This document shows positions 62,501 to 63,957 of a stretch of 64,000 bases of DNA, piece after piece. Source of the stretch: Saturnia japonica. Lineage: Eukaryota > Arthropoda > Insecta > Lepidoptera > Saturniidae. The stretch's first letter is position 1; each line of letters begins with the position of its first letter. Made by a program: the position numbers and the translations under genes. Under the pieces are notes generated by a model. The model ran no database searches. It worked only from the letters and a program-made list of their open reading frames with translations, and had not been told where the DNA came from. Where the stretch lies: the NCBI GenBank assembly GCA_033032175.1, contig CM065322.1, positions 992,001 through 1,056,000 of the forward strand, read 5' to 3'.

Positions 62501-63040
62501 TAACGAATAGGCACACAGTCCACCTGATGTTATGTGCTCGCTATTCACTGCAAGATATAACCTTGTTGTTTGGCGTCAAGCATTCAATAATTAAAGTGTT
62601 CCAGATTGTGATATCAATTGCTGTTATAGGTTATTTAATATTTTTGTTATTTTGTGTACACCCCTTAAACACCCCTCATTTTGATTTAAACTAAAATTGT
62701 ATTATCGATTATATTTAGCTCTGAAAAATAATCGATAACCGTTAAATCATCTAACAAATTAAGTTATGCACATCTCTAAAATAAACATTTGACATGTATT
62801 ATGCAAGCTATCTTAGGATGAACCAAGTATAGTAAGTAACTTGTCATGGTGGTAGAGAAAACCGGTAAATTGTAACAATATACCTCGATAGCATTGTCGT
62901 GAATAGTTCCTAAATAGAGGGTCGCACGCTGTGCCACGTACACGTTGATATCGTCCATGCTCGATATCAGGTAACAGATGGCGGTGGCGAGCGCCGTCTG
63001 GAGCGGCAAACTGGTTTTCACTGGTGATCCATCAATGAAT
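26338..63040 (-). CDS. unc79: unc79, NALCN channel complex subunit UNC79 (31 C-terminal exons; 5' part outside window)
   Basis: UNC79 is a very large HEAT/armadillo-like cytoplasmic protein. With UNC80 it forms the auxiliary module of the NALCN (fly narrow abdomen) sodium-leak channel, which sets neuronal resting excitability and, in flies, circadian locomotor output. Thirty-one minus-strand exons were assembled here. Every junction agrees in phase and gives about 1537 codons ending in TAA at 26338-26340. Identification rests on long collinear matches to vertebrate UNC79 as I know it: '[17 protein letters not shown]' and '[18 protein letters not shown]' near the start, '[17 protein letters not shown]', '[12 protein letters not shown]', '[14 protein letters not shown]', '[16 protein letters not shown]', and the terminal 'KMAQLELQ'. 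The central part (exons 10-20) is divergent and low in complexity. The first exon seen begins with one base of a split codon, so upstream exons lie beyond 64000. Introns 2 and 28 use GC donors. UNC80 was considered but does not fit the C-terminal signature. Confidence 0.95.
26433..26524 (-). repeat. coding minisatellite, 42-bp period (two 21-bp half units)
   Basis: The plus strand shows just over two copies of a 42-base unit beginning ctgccggggccacgccactc and continuing with a ggctggggccatgctactcc half. Each half encodes seven residues (Met/Val-Ala-Pro-Ala-Gly-Ser-Gly/Ser) of the last unc79 exon. The period is a multiple of three, so copy-number change keeps the frame. Confidence 0.9.
26596..28259. 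other. unc79 intron 30, part without recognised repeats
   Basis: AT-rich. A GC-richer patch at about 27800-28000 ('ggtgagtggaacagcggcga', 'ctagtcgttactgttatacc') resembles LINE 3' regions but was not identified. The minus frame at 27018-27266 lacks splice context. Confidence 0.45.
28260..28690 (-). repeat. two tandem AACCGACTTC-type elements
   Basis: Copy at 28260-28445 (5' truncated; 'aagttacggctgaacatcca', 'ttcgaactgagtaacctcca') is followed directly by a fuller copy at 28465-28690 ('aaccaacttcaatgattttg', 'cttgaggtattctctatcca', 'aattatggctgaacattcat'). Both are in the intron between unc79 exons 30 and 31. Confidence 0.85.
28993..29115 (-). CDS. unc79: unc79 exon 30
   Basis: Residues 1412-1452, '[20 protein letters not shown]' then '[20 protein letters not shown]'. 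The vertebrate counterpart reads 'LHVISLMEALQECNSTIFVK' and 'LIPMWLPMIQ'. Both ends are phase 0 (GGTTCCAG/CTAGCG; TTTAAT/GTAAGT). Confidence 0.96.
29320..29700. repeat. two-copy repeat R-E, copy 1
   Basis: 'gcgtggcgacgctttagcca', 'atttcaaagtttcatgttaa', 'acacatagtaataacacaaa' and 'cccgtgacggccaacttttt' recur in the same order at 34565-34925. Non-coding and in an unc79 intron. Confidence 0.85.
29701..30639. other. unc79 intron 29, remaining part
   Basis: AT-rich. A short near-palindrome 'aatcggttcaaaccgatt' lies at about 29968-29985. Otherwise nothing recognised. Confidence 0.5.
30640..30831 (-). CDS. unc79: unc79 exon 29
   Basis: Residues 1348-1411, with '[20 protein letters not shown]' and '[19 protein letters not shown]', matching vertebrate 'LFHAFIFAQLWTVYCEQ' and 'LEFWSRVTPSILQLMAHN'. 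Both ends are phase 0 (TTTACAG/ACAATA; ACATTG/GTAACA). The arthropod exon lacks about 17 residues found between these blocks in vertebrates. Confidence 0.96.
30885..31378. repeat. inverted pair of AACCGACTTC-type elements
   Basis: The copy at 30890-31075 runs one way ('cgacttcaagaaaatattcg', 'gatattcagccataactttt', 'gggtggtcccattttaattt'), while 31160-31378 runs the other ('ttcaatgattttgaagagtt', 'gaagttatggctgaacattc', 'gagtaaccttttgttgaagt cgg'). They lie in the intron after exon 28, about 80 bases apart, and could form a long stem in the transcript. Confidence 0.85.
31459..31603 (-). CDS. unc79: unc79 exon 28 (GC donor)
   Basis: Residues 1299-1347, with '[20 protein letters not shown]' and '[12 protein letters not shown]', matching vertebrate 'LSWLLLGSL' and 'SHIADHL'. 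The acceptor is GTTGAGTAG/CGGAC. The frame runs without GT past the conserved end; joining at ATACAG/GCATCT gives '[17 protein letters not shown]', the same length as vertebrate 'IADHLIVILIGFPEQSK'. This is therefore a GC-AG intron. Confidence 0.92.
31604..33030. other. unc79 intron 27, left part, no exon seen
   Basis: AT-rich with scattered traces ('cacacacggcgatttaattt' at about 31856; compare 21955). Frames at 32498-32885 are Ile/Tyr/Asn-rich and look random. Confidence 0.5.
33038..33476. mobile_element. MITE with terminal inverted repeats around GCGTTACGTAAT
   Basis: Left end 'ttctattattacgtaacgca attt' (about 33045) and right end 'aaattgcgttacgtaatact accctc' (33448-33473) are inverse to each other. 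Inside, 'gttacgtaacattg' and 'gatgttacgtaacgtttaag' repeat the motif subterminally. About 440 bp, no transposase, lying 32 bp inside the intron next to the exon 27 donor. Confidence 0.8.
33508..33689 (-). CDS. unc79: unc79 exon 27
   Basis: Residues 1239-1298, '[20 protein letters not shown]' then '[18 protein letters not shown]' and '[14 protein letters not shown]'. The vertebrate counterpart reads 'HEDTFGGHLKVGLAQIAAMD' and 'RYLPWLY'. Acceptor is TATCGAAG/TCGATT, weak but phase-correct; donor is CTCGG/GTAAGT, leaving GG. A MITE ends about 32 bp into the downstream intron. Confidence 0.92.
33890..34035 (-). repeat. SINE-2 group fragment
   Basis: 'gttttcatcaccgaaagctc' and 'actcgatcgacgtggagtcc' followed by 'gtacacgctaccac', the inverse of the SINE head. 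Lies about 65 bp downstream of exon 26 in the unc79 intron. Confidence 0.65.
34101..34276 (-). CDS. unc79: unc79 exon 26
   Basis: Residues 1180-1238, containing '[20 protein letters not shown]' and 'DPHLLNKIK', matching vertebrate 'GTAAMECVRQYINEVLEFL' and 'LTKLK'. The acceptor ACGTTAAG/GTCACG has a poor pyrimidine tract but is the only AG that keeps phase with exon 25. Donor is ATTAAG/GTATAC, phase 0. Confidence 0.88.
34565..34925. repeat. two-copy repeat R-E, copy 2
   Basis: Direct repeat of 29320-29700 with the palindrome-like core 'gttggcgtggcgacgttttg gccaacg'. It ends at 'ccgtgacggccaactttttt', immediately before the LINE fragment that starts about 34930. Confidence 0.85.
34930..35665 (+). 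mobile_element. 5'-truncated LINE, C-terminal reverse transcriptase region (jockey/CR1-like)
   Basis: The plus strand encodes '[20 protein letters not shown]' (34967-35155) and, after a small indel and stop, '[20 protein letters not shown]' to '[14 protein letters not shown]' (35161-35478). This is the standard C-terminal segment of insect jockey-type LINEs (RRxxRDxxFLxKLLNGxIDxPxLL...NSPIxRxxxxYN). A 3' UTR and A-rich tail end at about 35665. It is antisense to unc79, in the intron between exons 25 and 26. Confidence 0.88.
36000..36270 (+). repeat. SINE-5 group copy ('attccaccagtcggac')
   Basis: 'tgacaggcgaccaccttagc', 'ggtattccaccagtcggact' and 'agaaatctccgcagaaattt'. Related segments occur at 37598-37660, 38390-38590 and 51775-51945. 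Confidence 0.75.
36271..36841. other. unc79 intron 25, right part
   Basis: T-rich. A short GC-richer trace at about 36660-36700. Nothing identified. Confidence 0.5.
36842..37070 (-). CDS. unc79: unc79 exon 25
   Basis: Residues 1104-1179, with '[20 protein letters not shown]', '[20 protein letters not shown]' and '[19 protein letters not shown]'. It follows vertebrate 'LLEPFSKLLSFVIQNAVF' and 'ELLQALKLKSPLPDTNLLLL' without gaps. Acceptor is ATTCATAG/AGTATT and donor TGCAAG/GTGAGT, leaving G. Confidence 0.96.
37160..37598 (-). mobile_element. 5'-truncated LINE with intact C-terminal reading frame
   Basis: Minus strand: '[20 protein letters not shown]', '[20 protein letters not shown]' and '[20 protein letters not shown]', ending 'SDVWK' and TGA at 37384-37386. 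The 3' UTR holds 'tgcctttttagggcctaaat' and finishes in GATTTT repeats (37166-37185 on plus: aaaatcaaaatcaaaat). It fits the C terminus of a CR1/jockey-group LINE ORF2. There is no internal stop, so the insertion is fairly young. Truncated at about 37598 where SINE-5 sequence begins. Confidence 0.85.
37598..37665 (+). repeat. SINE-5 group fragment
   Basis: 'gtccaccagtcggactaacc' abuts the LINE breakpoint. Confidence 0.6.
37715..37935 (+). repeat. SINE-2 group copy
   Basis: 'cctgagctttcagtgaagga', 'aaatcgtgatgaaaccactg' and tail 'cgtcacttaacattatgtaa'. The minus frame at 37734-37979 is this repeat in reverse. Confidence 0.75.
38090..38302 (-). CDS. unc79: unc79 exon 24
   Basis: Residues 1033-1103, '[20 protein letters not shown]' through '[20 protein letters not shown]' to '[12 protein letters not shown]'. 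The end corresponds to vertebrate 'CLLKIPSTNATR'. Both ends are phase 0 (AACTGACAG/CAAATG; CATAAG/GTACTG). Its ATG is internal, not a start codon. Confidence 0.95.
38390..38595 (+). repeat. SINE-5 group copy
   Basis: 'cccctaccccgaagagctct', 'gctactcaccgcaggaacac', 'cagacggactggcctaagta' and 'atgagaaatctccaaagaaa' follow the copy at 36000-36270. The minus frame at 38426-38755 reads through it and is not a gene. Confidence 0.7.
38600..39296. other. unc79 intron 23, remaining part
   Basis: AT-rich, no recognised element. Confidence 0.5.
39297..39424 (-). CDS. unc79: unc79 exon 23
   Basis: Residues 990-1032, '[19 protein letters not shown]' then '[13 protein letters not shown]', matching vertebrate 'SLMDFNEL' and 'LNNKKNLP'. 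Acceptor is GATAACAG/AGAAGC and donor ATTGAC/GTGAGT, ending phase 0. An AACCGACTTC-type repeat lies about 45 bp upstream of the acceptor. Confidence 0.94.
39470..39690 (+). repeat. AACCGACTTC-type element
   Basis: 'gacttcaaaaaaagaggagg', 'gatgttcatacttctttgtt', 'taagggtggtcccatattaa' and 'cgatacc gaagatacgtcag'. Begins about 45 bases upstream of the exon 23 acceptor. Confidence 0.8.
39945..40275 (+). repeat. 320-bp non-autonomous element, copy 1
   Basis: 'ctagcgatcgcccgaaggtc gaaatt', 'agactattttctgtttgaca', 'cattgagtgacaatgtcaat', a poly-G run (about 40049-40062), 'ttctgcactccttcatataa' and 'gagtcttccgtgcacacaat'. Two further copies at 42118-42475 and 61710-62000. Confidence 0.88.
40800..40945 (-). 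CDS. unc79: unc79 exon 22
   Basis: Residues 941-989, with '[20 protein letters not shown]' and '[13 protein letters not shown]', matching vertebrate 'KQFLRCIFHQLAPNGIFPQLF'. Acceptor is ATTGCAG/AGTGG and donor CTGCAGC/GTACTC, leaving C. High GC content against AT-rich flanks. Confidence 0.95.
41055..41515 (+). repeat. 500-bp dispersed element, third copy
   Basis: 'ctgggtaatctccaaaacgg', 'tttaacaggactttcactgg', 'gaaaaagaattagggttccg' and the second half 'gtagatatttaaaagagcta'. Same arrangement as 20800-21275; the common 3' end is lost. Confidence 0.8.
41800..41938 (-). CDS. unc79: unc79 exon 21
   Basis: Residues 895-940, '[20 protein letters not shown]' then '[20 protein letters not shown]'. 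It matches vertebrate 'LGLAIVVLSTFIHLSPDLAAP'. With exon 20 it forms a Cys-x2-Cys pair that may belong to a small metal site (inference). Acceptor is TTTGATGTAG/GCGCG and donor GACCAG/GTCTGA, leaving AG. Confidence 0.93.
42118..42475 (+). repeat. 320-bp non-autonomous element, copy 2
   Basis: 'ctagtgatcgccctatggtc', 'gacaatgtcaatatttgggg', 'ttctgcactccttctccata' and 'cagtcttccgtgcacgcaat'. It has about 35 bases after 'tttgacat' that copy 1 lacks, and copy 3 shares them. Confidence 0.88.
42480..44195. other. unc79 intron 20, middle part
   Basis: AT-rich. A CA/CG-type microsatellite at 43755-43790 (cacgcacacgcacacgcaca). Frames at 43636-44089 are random. A mobile-element-like patch at about 44020-44090. 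Confidence 0.5.
44200..44335 (+). repeat. SINE-4 group copy
   Basis: 'gcaggctggtatgacggcag' and 'cgactgtcgatgaatttata', then 'cagagacactaccgtcaaaa'. Ends about 50 bp downstream of unc79 exon 20. Confidence 0.75.
44383..44517 (-). CDS. unc79: unc79 exon 20
   Basis: Residues 850-894, '[19 protein letters not shown]' and '[20 protein letters not shown]'. The T it leaves plus GC of exon 21 gives Cys, restoring '[20 protein letters not shown]', the counterpart of vertebrate 'DKCHDCGAILEEYDEETLG'. That fixes the frame; a longer Arg-rich frame in the same exon is wrong. Acceptor is TCTTACAG/AGGG and donor CAGAT/GTAAGA. Confidence 0.88.
45165..45295 (+). repeat. SINE-4 group fragment
   Basis: 'gtttatcgcgtttcgggatt' and 'gcttgcaatccggcatgaca' with 'tggcgacttatcacaataaa'. 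Weaker match than the other copies. Confidence 0.5.
45455..45640 (+). repeat. AACCGACTTC-type element
   Basis: 'gctataactttttttgtttg', 'aaccgatttggataattctt', 'caagggtggtcgcattttaa' and 'cattcaacttcgaaggtaca'. It ends about 25 bp from the exon 19 donor. Confidence 0.8.
45673..45779 (-). CDS. unc79: unc79 exon 19
   Basis: Residues 814-849, '[18 protein letters not shown]' then '[17 protein letters not shown]'. CA from exon 18 plus G gives Gln. The acceptor GTAGTTTCAG/GAGG is good. The donor is uncertain: GGAC/GTATTT (45673) pairs with the strong exon-20 acceptor, while TTTGG/GTATTG (45665) would need the acceptor two bases later. Homology is not visible; phase agreement on both sides is the support. 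Confidence 0.68.
46086..46244 (-). CDS. unc79: unc79 exon 18 (Pro- and His-rich)
   Basis: Residues 761-813. Begins '[18 protein letters not shown]', then a Pro/Ala stretch and a His-rich tract with six consecutive His, ending near 'HQPQSAGQ'. The acceptor TTTATAG/ATGTAAG is clear. Two weak donors 12 bp apart are both in the same phase: GGCCA/GTTACA (46086) and CCACA/GTCTGC (46098), so the end may vary by four residues. Confidence 0.72.
46465..46860 (+). repeat. two-copy repeat R-G, copy 1
   Basis: 'tcttcttctagatttggcgc', 'gccagtgtcaatatgtttgt', 'tctcaaaatgcatgttttca', 'tccacttcacttatgcaaaa' and 'agctcaagatcccgctaaaa actcc' recur in order at 63240-63955. Confidence 0.82.
47139..47253 (-). CDS. 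unc79: unc79 exon 17
   Basis: Residues 723-760, '[19 protein letters not shown]' then '[17 protein letters not shown]'. It is acidic and Ser/Thr/Pro-rich. Acceptor is TTATTAG/ATGAC and donor GTAGCAG/GTAACT, leaving AG. A longer overlapping frame in this exon, reading Arg/Pro-rich sequence, is out of phase with both neighbours. Confidence 0.8.
47605..47699 (-). CDS. unc79: unc79 exon 16
   Basis: Residues 691-722, '[17 protein letters not shown]' then '[15 protein letters not shown]'. It is more ordered and helical than its neighbours, suggesting a conserved island in the variable middle. AG from exon 15 plus A gives Arg. Acceptor is GTATTTAG/ATTGC and donor CCCCAG/GTAACA, leaving G. Confidence 0.85.
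48344..48473 (-). CDS. unc79: unc79 exon 15
   Basis: Residues 648-690, '[20 protein letters not shown]' then '[20 protein letters not shown]'. The frame is fixed by joining A from exon 14 with TT and by the continuation into exon 16; the longest open frame on this strand (exons 14 and 15 read together through the intron) is a false one. Acceptor is TTCCCAG/TTAAAG and donor CCAGAGAG/GTATAC. Confidence 0.82.
48554..48664 (-). CDS. unc79: unc79 exon 14
   Basis: Residues 611-647, '[20 protein letters not shown]' then '[16 protein letters not shown]'; Ser/Pro/His-rich and probably disordered. Acceptor is GCTTCTAG/TGGGC and donor AGTCCTA/GTAAGT, leaving A. Assigned by phase and splice sites. It has no start codon of its own: the open frame before it begins at an intron GTG. 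Confidence 0.8.
48665..49373. other. unc79 intron 13, no repeat recognised
   Basis: AT-rich. The plus frame at 48805-49071 is antisense intron and looks random. Confidence 0.5.
49374..49483 (-). CDS. unc79: unc79 exon 13
   Basis: Residues 574-610, containing '[19 protein letters not shown]' and '[12 protein letters not shown]'. The latter resembles vertebrate 'KIQIVPRQRKQRKIAV'. CT from exon 12 plus T gives Leu. Acceptor is GTTGTAG/TAAGTC and donor GTCG/GTAAGT, leaving G. Confidence 0.85.
49981..50057 (-). CDS. unc79: unc79 exon 12
   Basis: Residues 549-573, '[18 protein letters not shown]' then 'IGSDSSN'; Ser-rich. The acceptor is GGATAG/ACAGCG: the next AG, three bases on, would shorten the exon by one codon in frame and is a possible alternative. 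Donor is GAACCT/GTGAGT, leaving CT. At 77 bp it is the shortest exon here. Confidence 0.78.
50285..50500 (+). repeat. AACCGACTTC-type element
   Basis: 'cggaggttactcaattcgaa', 'ttttcagccataacttgttt', 'aaccgatttggatgattctt' and 'aactattcaaaattattgaa'. In the intron between exons 11 and 12. Confidence 0.85.
50500..51414. other. unc79 intron 11, remaining part
   Basis: Some GC-richer patches ('ggtgcgacgtcgtggcggcc' near 51111; 'ggcctgcattcagtggacag' near 51349) but no phase-consistent exon. The second resembles the 'cttcagtggacaggcag' part of the 53400 repeat. Confidence 0.5.
51415..51520 (-). CDS. unc79: unc79 exon 11
   Basis: Residues 513-548, '[20 protein letters not shown]' then '[15 protein letters not shown]'. 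It is acidic and Ser/Thr-rich, typical of a disordered linker. Acceptor is CGGTCGCAG/ATACC and donor GCGCCG/GTAAAT, ending in phase 0. Assigned by phase, splice sites and position. Confidence 0.8.
51775..51945 (+). repeat. SINE-5 group copy
   Basis: 'cttatggtaagagtccacag', 'gtattccaccagtcggacta' and 'gaaacctctacagaaatgtg'. About 45 bp from the exon 10 donor. Confidence 0.7.
51991..52198 (-). CDS. unc79: unc79 exon 10 (Gly/Pro-rich)
   Basis: Residues 444-512. It starts '[18 protein letters not shown]', passes through a Gly/Ser/Ala/Pro-rich tract and ends '[15 protein letters not shown]'. The acceptor GGCAATCAG/ATGTG is clear. The donor is chosen by phase: GACAA/GTCAGA (51991) leaves AA and keeps exon 11 open, while the later TTCT/GTAATT (51971) would shift the frame. 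No vertebrate match is visible; it is placed by continuity. Confidence 0.75.
52199..53043. other. unc79 intron 9, no repeat recognised
   Basis: Very AT-rich with TATA runs. No exon and no recognised element. Confidence 0.55.
53044..53182 (-). CDS. unc79: unc79 exon 9
   Basis: Residues 398-443, with '[18 protein letters not shown]' matching vertebrate 'LIHITVNTLNAQYHSCKP'. Acceptor is TACTGTGCAG/TATCAC and donor CCGAGAG/GTTGGT, leaving G. After this exon the vertebrate similarity fades into the variable central region. Confidence 0.92.
53320..53685 (+). repeat. SINE-4 long form, copy 1
   Basis: 'tccgctctgcttcagtggac', 'cttaaagctgagacgccaaa', 'gcgcgtggtacgcactgctg' and 'ggctggcatgatagcggtga ccgtcgatgg'. 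Collinear with 60780-61130 over about 350 bp. It starts about 140 bp upstream of the exon 9 acceptor. Confidence 0.85.
54271..54456 (-). CDS. unc79: unc79 exon 8, with Gly/Ala/Ser-rich insert
   Basis: Residues 336-397. It opens with 'YC', as the vertebrate exon does after 'VLK', and ends '[19 protein letters not shown]', matching 'KPHIRQMWLKALLVILYK'. In between lie about 40 residues made almost only of Gly, Ala, Ser and Cys, where vertebrates have about 14 residues. Both splice sites are phase 0 (TTCGCACAG/TACTGC; TATAAG/GTACGT). The local GC-rich composition contrasts with the AT-rich introns. Confidence 0.92.
54640..54835 (-). repeat. AACCGACTTC-type element
   Basis: 'aaaaggtggtccaccctgag', 'gaagttatggctgaacatcc' and 'cattcgaattgagtatcttc', then 'tttgaagtctgttaaa'. 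In the intron between exons 7 and 8. Confidence 0.85.
54935..55040 (-). repeat. SINE-2 group fragment
   Basis: 'gtagctaaccaggcgggcat', 'ttttcattatattttccttc' and 'tcatcgaaagatcacatttg', the inverse of the SINE-2 body. Ends about 35 bp from the exon 7 donor. Confidence 0.6.
55076..55181 (-). CDS. unc79: unc79 exon 7
   Basis: Residues 300-335, '[20 protein letters not shown]' then '[16 protein letters not shown]'. It aligns with vertebrate 'FNAFIAGIAQVMD' and 'LLPLVVQVLKYC'. Acceptor is ATTATTTCAG/ACAATC and donor TTGCAA/GTAATT, phase 0 at the end. Confidence 0.92.
55182..55849. other. unc79 intron 6, right part, no repeat recognised
   Basis: AT-rich, no exon or recognised element. Confidence 0.5.
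55850..56050 (-). repeat. dispersed repeat R-H, copy 1
   Basis: 'gtcacatgtttattttagag atgt', 'agcataactta', 'cctaaatataatcgataata' and 'ggagtgtttaaa' are the reverse complement, in order, of parts of 62640-62835. Confidence 0.7.
56050..57000. other. unc79 intron 6, middle part
   Basis: More GC than most introns around 56220-56420, including a poly-C run at 56286-56300, and 'gccgggccggagcacgaccc' near 56898. No phase-compatible exon is needed between exons 6 and 7, and none was seen. Confidence 0.45.
57000..57500. repeat. dispersed repeat, second copy of 35-475
   Basis: Same orientation as the copy at the left end of the window. It lies in the unc79 intron between exons 6 and 7 and carries indels relative to the first copy, including extra sequence around 57200-57260 and 57340-57380. 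Confidence 0.8.
57754..57885 (-). CDS. unc79: unc79 exon 6
   Basis: Residues 256-299, with '[20 protein letters not shown]' and 'HLSPNTVR', matching vertebrate 'HLYVLLGYDQQEG' and 'APQKMRLS'. Acceptor is GGTTGTAG/ATCAG: the first AG keeps the frame, whereas the second AG five bases on would break it. Donor is GTGCG/GTTAGT, leaving CG. Confidence 0.92.
58145..58570 (-). repeat. fold-back element, copy 2 (next to exon 5 donor)
   Basis: Inverse of 19060-19550: tail 'gcaggtcgagtatgaatttc' and 'ggcaaattgccatttctgcc', arm 'gcttttctcaaatatgcatg' to 'cgaatttacggaca', centre 'aatccattgcaggagcgttt' and 'ggttattaaatactctttca', then the opposite arm ending 'tttgagaaaaatact' at about 58570. The exon 5 edge is at 58576. 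Confidence 0.87.
58576..58708 (-). CDS. unc79: unc79 exon 5
   Basis: Residues 212-255. The end, '[18 protein letters not shown]', matches the vertebrate block containing 'DHQTVHQLITVLMKFMAK'. Acceptor is AATTATCAG/ACAACC and donor GTCCAG/GTAAAT. It leaves two bases (AG). A fold-back repeat copy (58145-58570) ends only a few bases inside the downstream intron, next to this donor. Confidence 0.9.
59202..59330 (-). CDS. unc79: unc79 exon 4
   Basis: Residues 169-211, '[20 protein letters not shown]' then '[17 protein letters not shown]'. It is a basic, Ser/Pro-rich linker with little direct similarity to vertebrates, so assignment is by position, phase and splice sites (CGATTCAG/ATCGG; ATGCAGG/GTGAGA). 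The G left by exon 3 plus AT gives the Asp codon. RKTS and RQYS look like basophilic kinase sites; this is inference only. Confidence 0.82.
59385..59585 (-). repeat. AACCGACTTC-type element, internally shortened
   Basis: 'gtctcctggtttatcttcaa', 'gaaggtccaaaggcaatgta', 'ggttcataaacaaagatgtt' and 'gaacgtccattaatccacta'. Starts about 55 bp upstream of the exon 4 acceptor. Confidence 0.75.
59695..59775 (+). repeat. tRNA-like SINE head
   Basis: 'cctagcggtcgtaagcgtga' and 'taagttcaaatccttgccgg' have the spacing of pol III A and B boxes, followed by a T run. No cloverleaf with good stems is apparent, so it is called a SINE head and not a tRNA gene. Confidence 0.45.
59865..60010 (+). repeat. AACCGACTTC-type element, 5'-truncated
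   Basis: 'gcgtatacctcaagggtgat', 'cccgttttaatttcattggc' and 'aacttcaaaatcattgaagt'. Confidence 0.8.
60561..60707 (-). CDS. unc79: unc79 exon 3
   Basis: Residues 120-168, containing '[19 protein letters not shown]' and '[10 protein letters not shown]'. It corresponds to the basic vertebrate stretch 'ALWKIKRARFARNRQKS' followed by 'KRALSLP', a likely phosphorylatable linker between helical blocks. Acceptor is GGTGTTCCAG/AGCTG and donor CTCG/GTCAGT. It enters with two codon bases and leaves one (G). A SINE-type repeat begins about 75 bp upstream of its acceptor. Confidence 0.85.
60780..61130 (+). repeat. SINE-4 long form, copy 2
   Basis: 'cagctccgcttcagagaaca', 'ctttaaagctgagacgaccg', 'gcgcgtggtacgcactgctg' and 'caccagggacaataccgtca'. 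It starts about 75 bp upstream of the exon 3 acceptor. Frames at 60745-61138 are repeat-borne. Confidence 0.85.
61710..62000 (-). repeat. 320-bp non-autonomous element, copy 3
   Basis: Inverse of copies 1 and 2: 'gcgtgcacggaagactgtga', 'gaaggagtgcagaaagctaa', 'cagacccccaaaatattgac attgtcactcaatg' and 'gcaaatgtcaaacagaaaag'. Confidence 0.87.
62246..62447 (-). CDS. unc79: unc79 exon 2 (GC donor)
   Basis: Residues 53-119, with '[12 protein letters not shown]', '[14 protein letters not shown]' and '[11 protein letters not shown]', which is one of the best-conserved UNC79 blocks. Acceptor is GTTCCAG/TTATTG, phase 0. No GT gives a usable end: the reading frame hits TGA at 62235-62237 and no GT lies after AACAA. 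The best end is CAAAG/GCATGA, a GC donor, leaving one base G that completes GAG with exon 3. Confidence 0.88.
62620..62845 (+). repeat. dispersed repeat R-H, copy 2
   Basis: 'ttaaacacccctcattttga', 'ttatcgattatatttagctc', 'aagttatgcacatctctaaa ataaacattt' and 'tgcaagctatcttaggatga'. It lies 40 bp from the exon 1 donor and is inverted relative to copy 1. Confidence 0.7.
62884..63040 (-). CDS. unc79: unc79 exon 1 (of those in window)
   Basis: Partial-protein residues 1-52, containing '[20 protein letters not shown]' and '[15 protein letters not shown]'. It aligns with the vertebrate segment before 'FDTVVKDRP'. Acceptor TTTTTTAG/ATTC and donor ATCGAG/GTATAT are both good. It starts with the last base of a split codon (phase 2) and ends in phase 0. 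It is a HEAT-like alpha-helical repeat. The preceding exon is not visible in the remaining 960 bp. Confidence 0.93.
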
Positions 63041-63149
63041 CTAAAAAAGTCGTTTTTTACACTAGTGAAATTTAAATGGGTCAAGTAACACCTGAGTGAG
63101 GGCTTGACTCCCAGAGTACACTCTGCTGAATTCAGAAAACTGCGACAGC

Positions 63150-63240
63150 GAAGTGGTAGGCCCTACCACCATATCAGCCGATGCATATCCAGTTTCTATT
63201 TACGAAGACCGGCATGACAGCGGCAACTGCTATCGACAGT
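63150..63240 (+). repeat. SINE-4 group fragment
   Basis: 'gtaggccctaccaccatatc agccgatgcatatccag' and 'accggcatgacagcggcaac tgctatcgac'. It directly precedes repeat R-G copy 2. Confidence 0.65.
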
Positions 63241-63957
63241 TTAATTCTGTTTCTTCTTGTTGTGATGCCACAAAAAGCACTTGCCAATGTCAATATTTTT
63301 AAGCCTTCGTAAATTTTTCCTATATAAAAAGTAGGGTCTTCTGACAAGATGCTGGTTCTCTTGTCAGAACTATCTATTGTGACATTCCAAAATGCATGTT
63401 TTCCGCTTTATACAATATGTATAAGAAACACCGTCGAATTCGAAAAGGCTATGTATATAGGTATCCCAATGACATTAGCAAAAAAAATAATCAAATTTTA
63501 TTTATTATGAAAATAAAAATGTTATTGCGATTTAAAATTAATAGCAAATTTTTAAAACGTTATAACACCGTCGCCGGCCTCGGCGTCGGCGCGGCTCAGC
63601 GGTATGTTTGATCGTAAGGCGGTACCGTACGCCGAGCCGCCTGTATTGCCATGTAAGTTTCCTCATTTAACTAATCTTTTTACATTTTATTAGAGGTAAT
63701 TTTTTTACTAATAATCTAAGATAACATATACAGAATATAATCTCGATACCTAATAACACCTTCACGGATCCGACGAGGTTTTTAATATATTTTGTTTAAA
63801 TATATATACAAAAATCCACTTCACTTATGCACAACACCCAAACAATATCACGTAAAATGCCACCAATATTACATAATATATAGTCAAATAATCTAAGTTA
63901 ATGAATCAAAATTATAAACCACAACATGTCACTTCAAGATCCCGCCAAAAACTCCGA
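63240..63957 (+). repeat. two-copy repeat R-G, copy 2, with ~350-bp extra segment
   Basis: Same ends and order as 46465-46860, but between 'aaaatgcatgttttccgctt' (63390) and 'aaaatccacttcacttatgc' (63811) there is an additional segment of about 350 bases, including GC-rich 'cgtcgccggcctcggcgtcg' at about 63569. The 71-residue frame at 63396-63611 lies in this segment and is not recognised. No unc79 exon was seen here. Confidence 0.75.

Noticed and set aside
63396..63611. 71-residue plus-strand frame at the right edge
   Set aside because: It lies in the extra segment of repeat R-G with no splice or homology support. I also looked here for the next unc79 exon and saw none.
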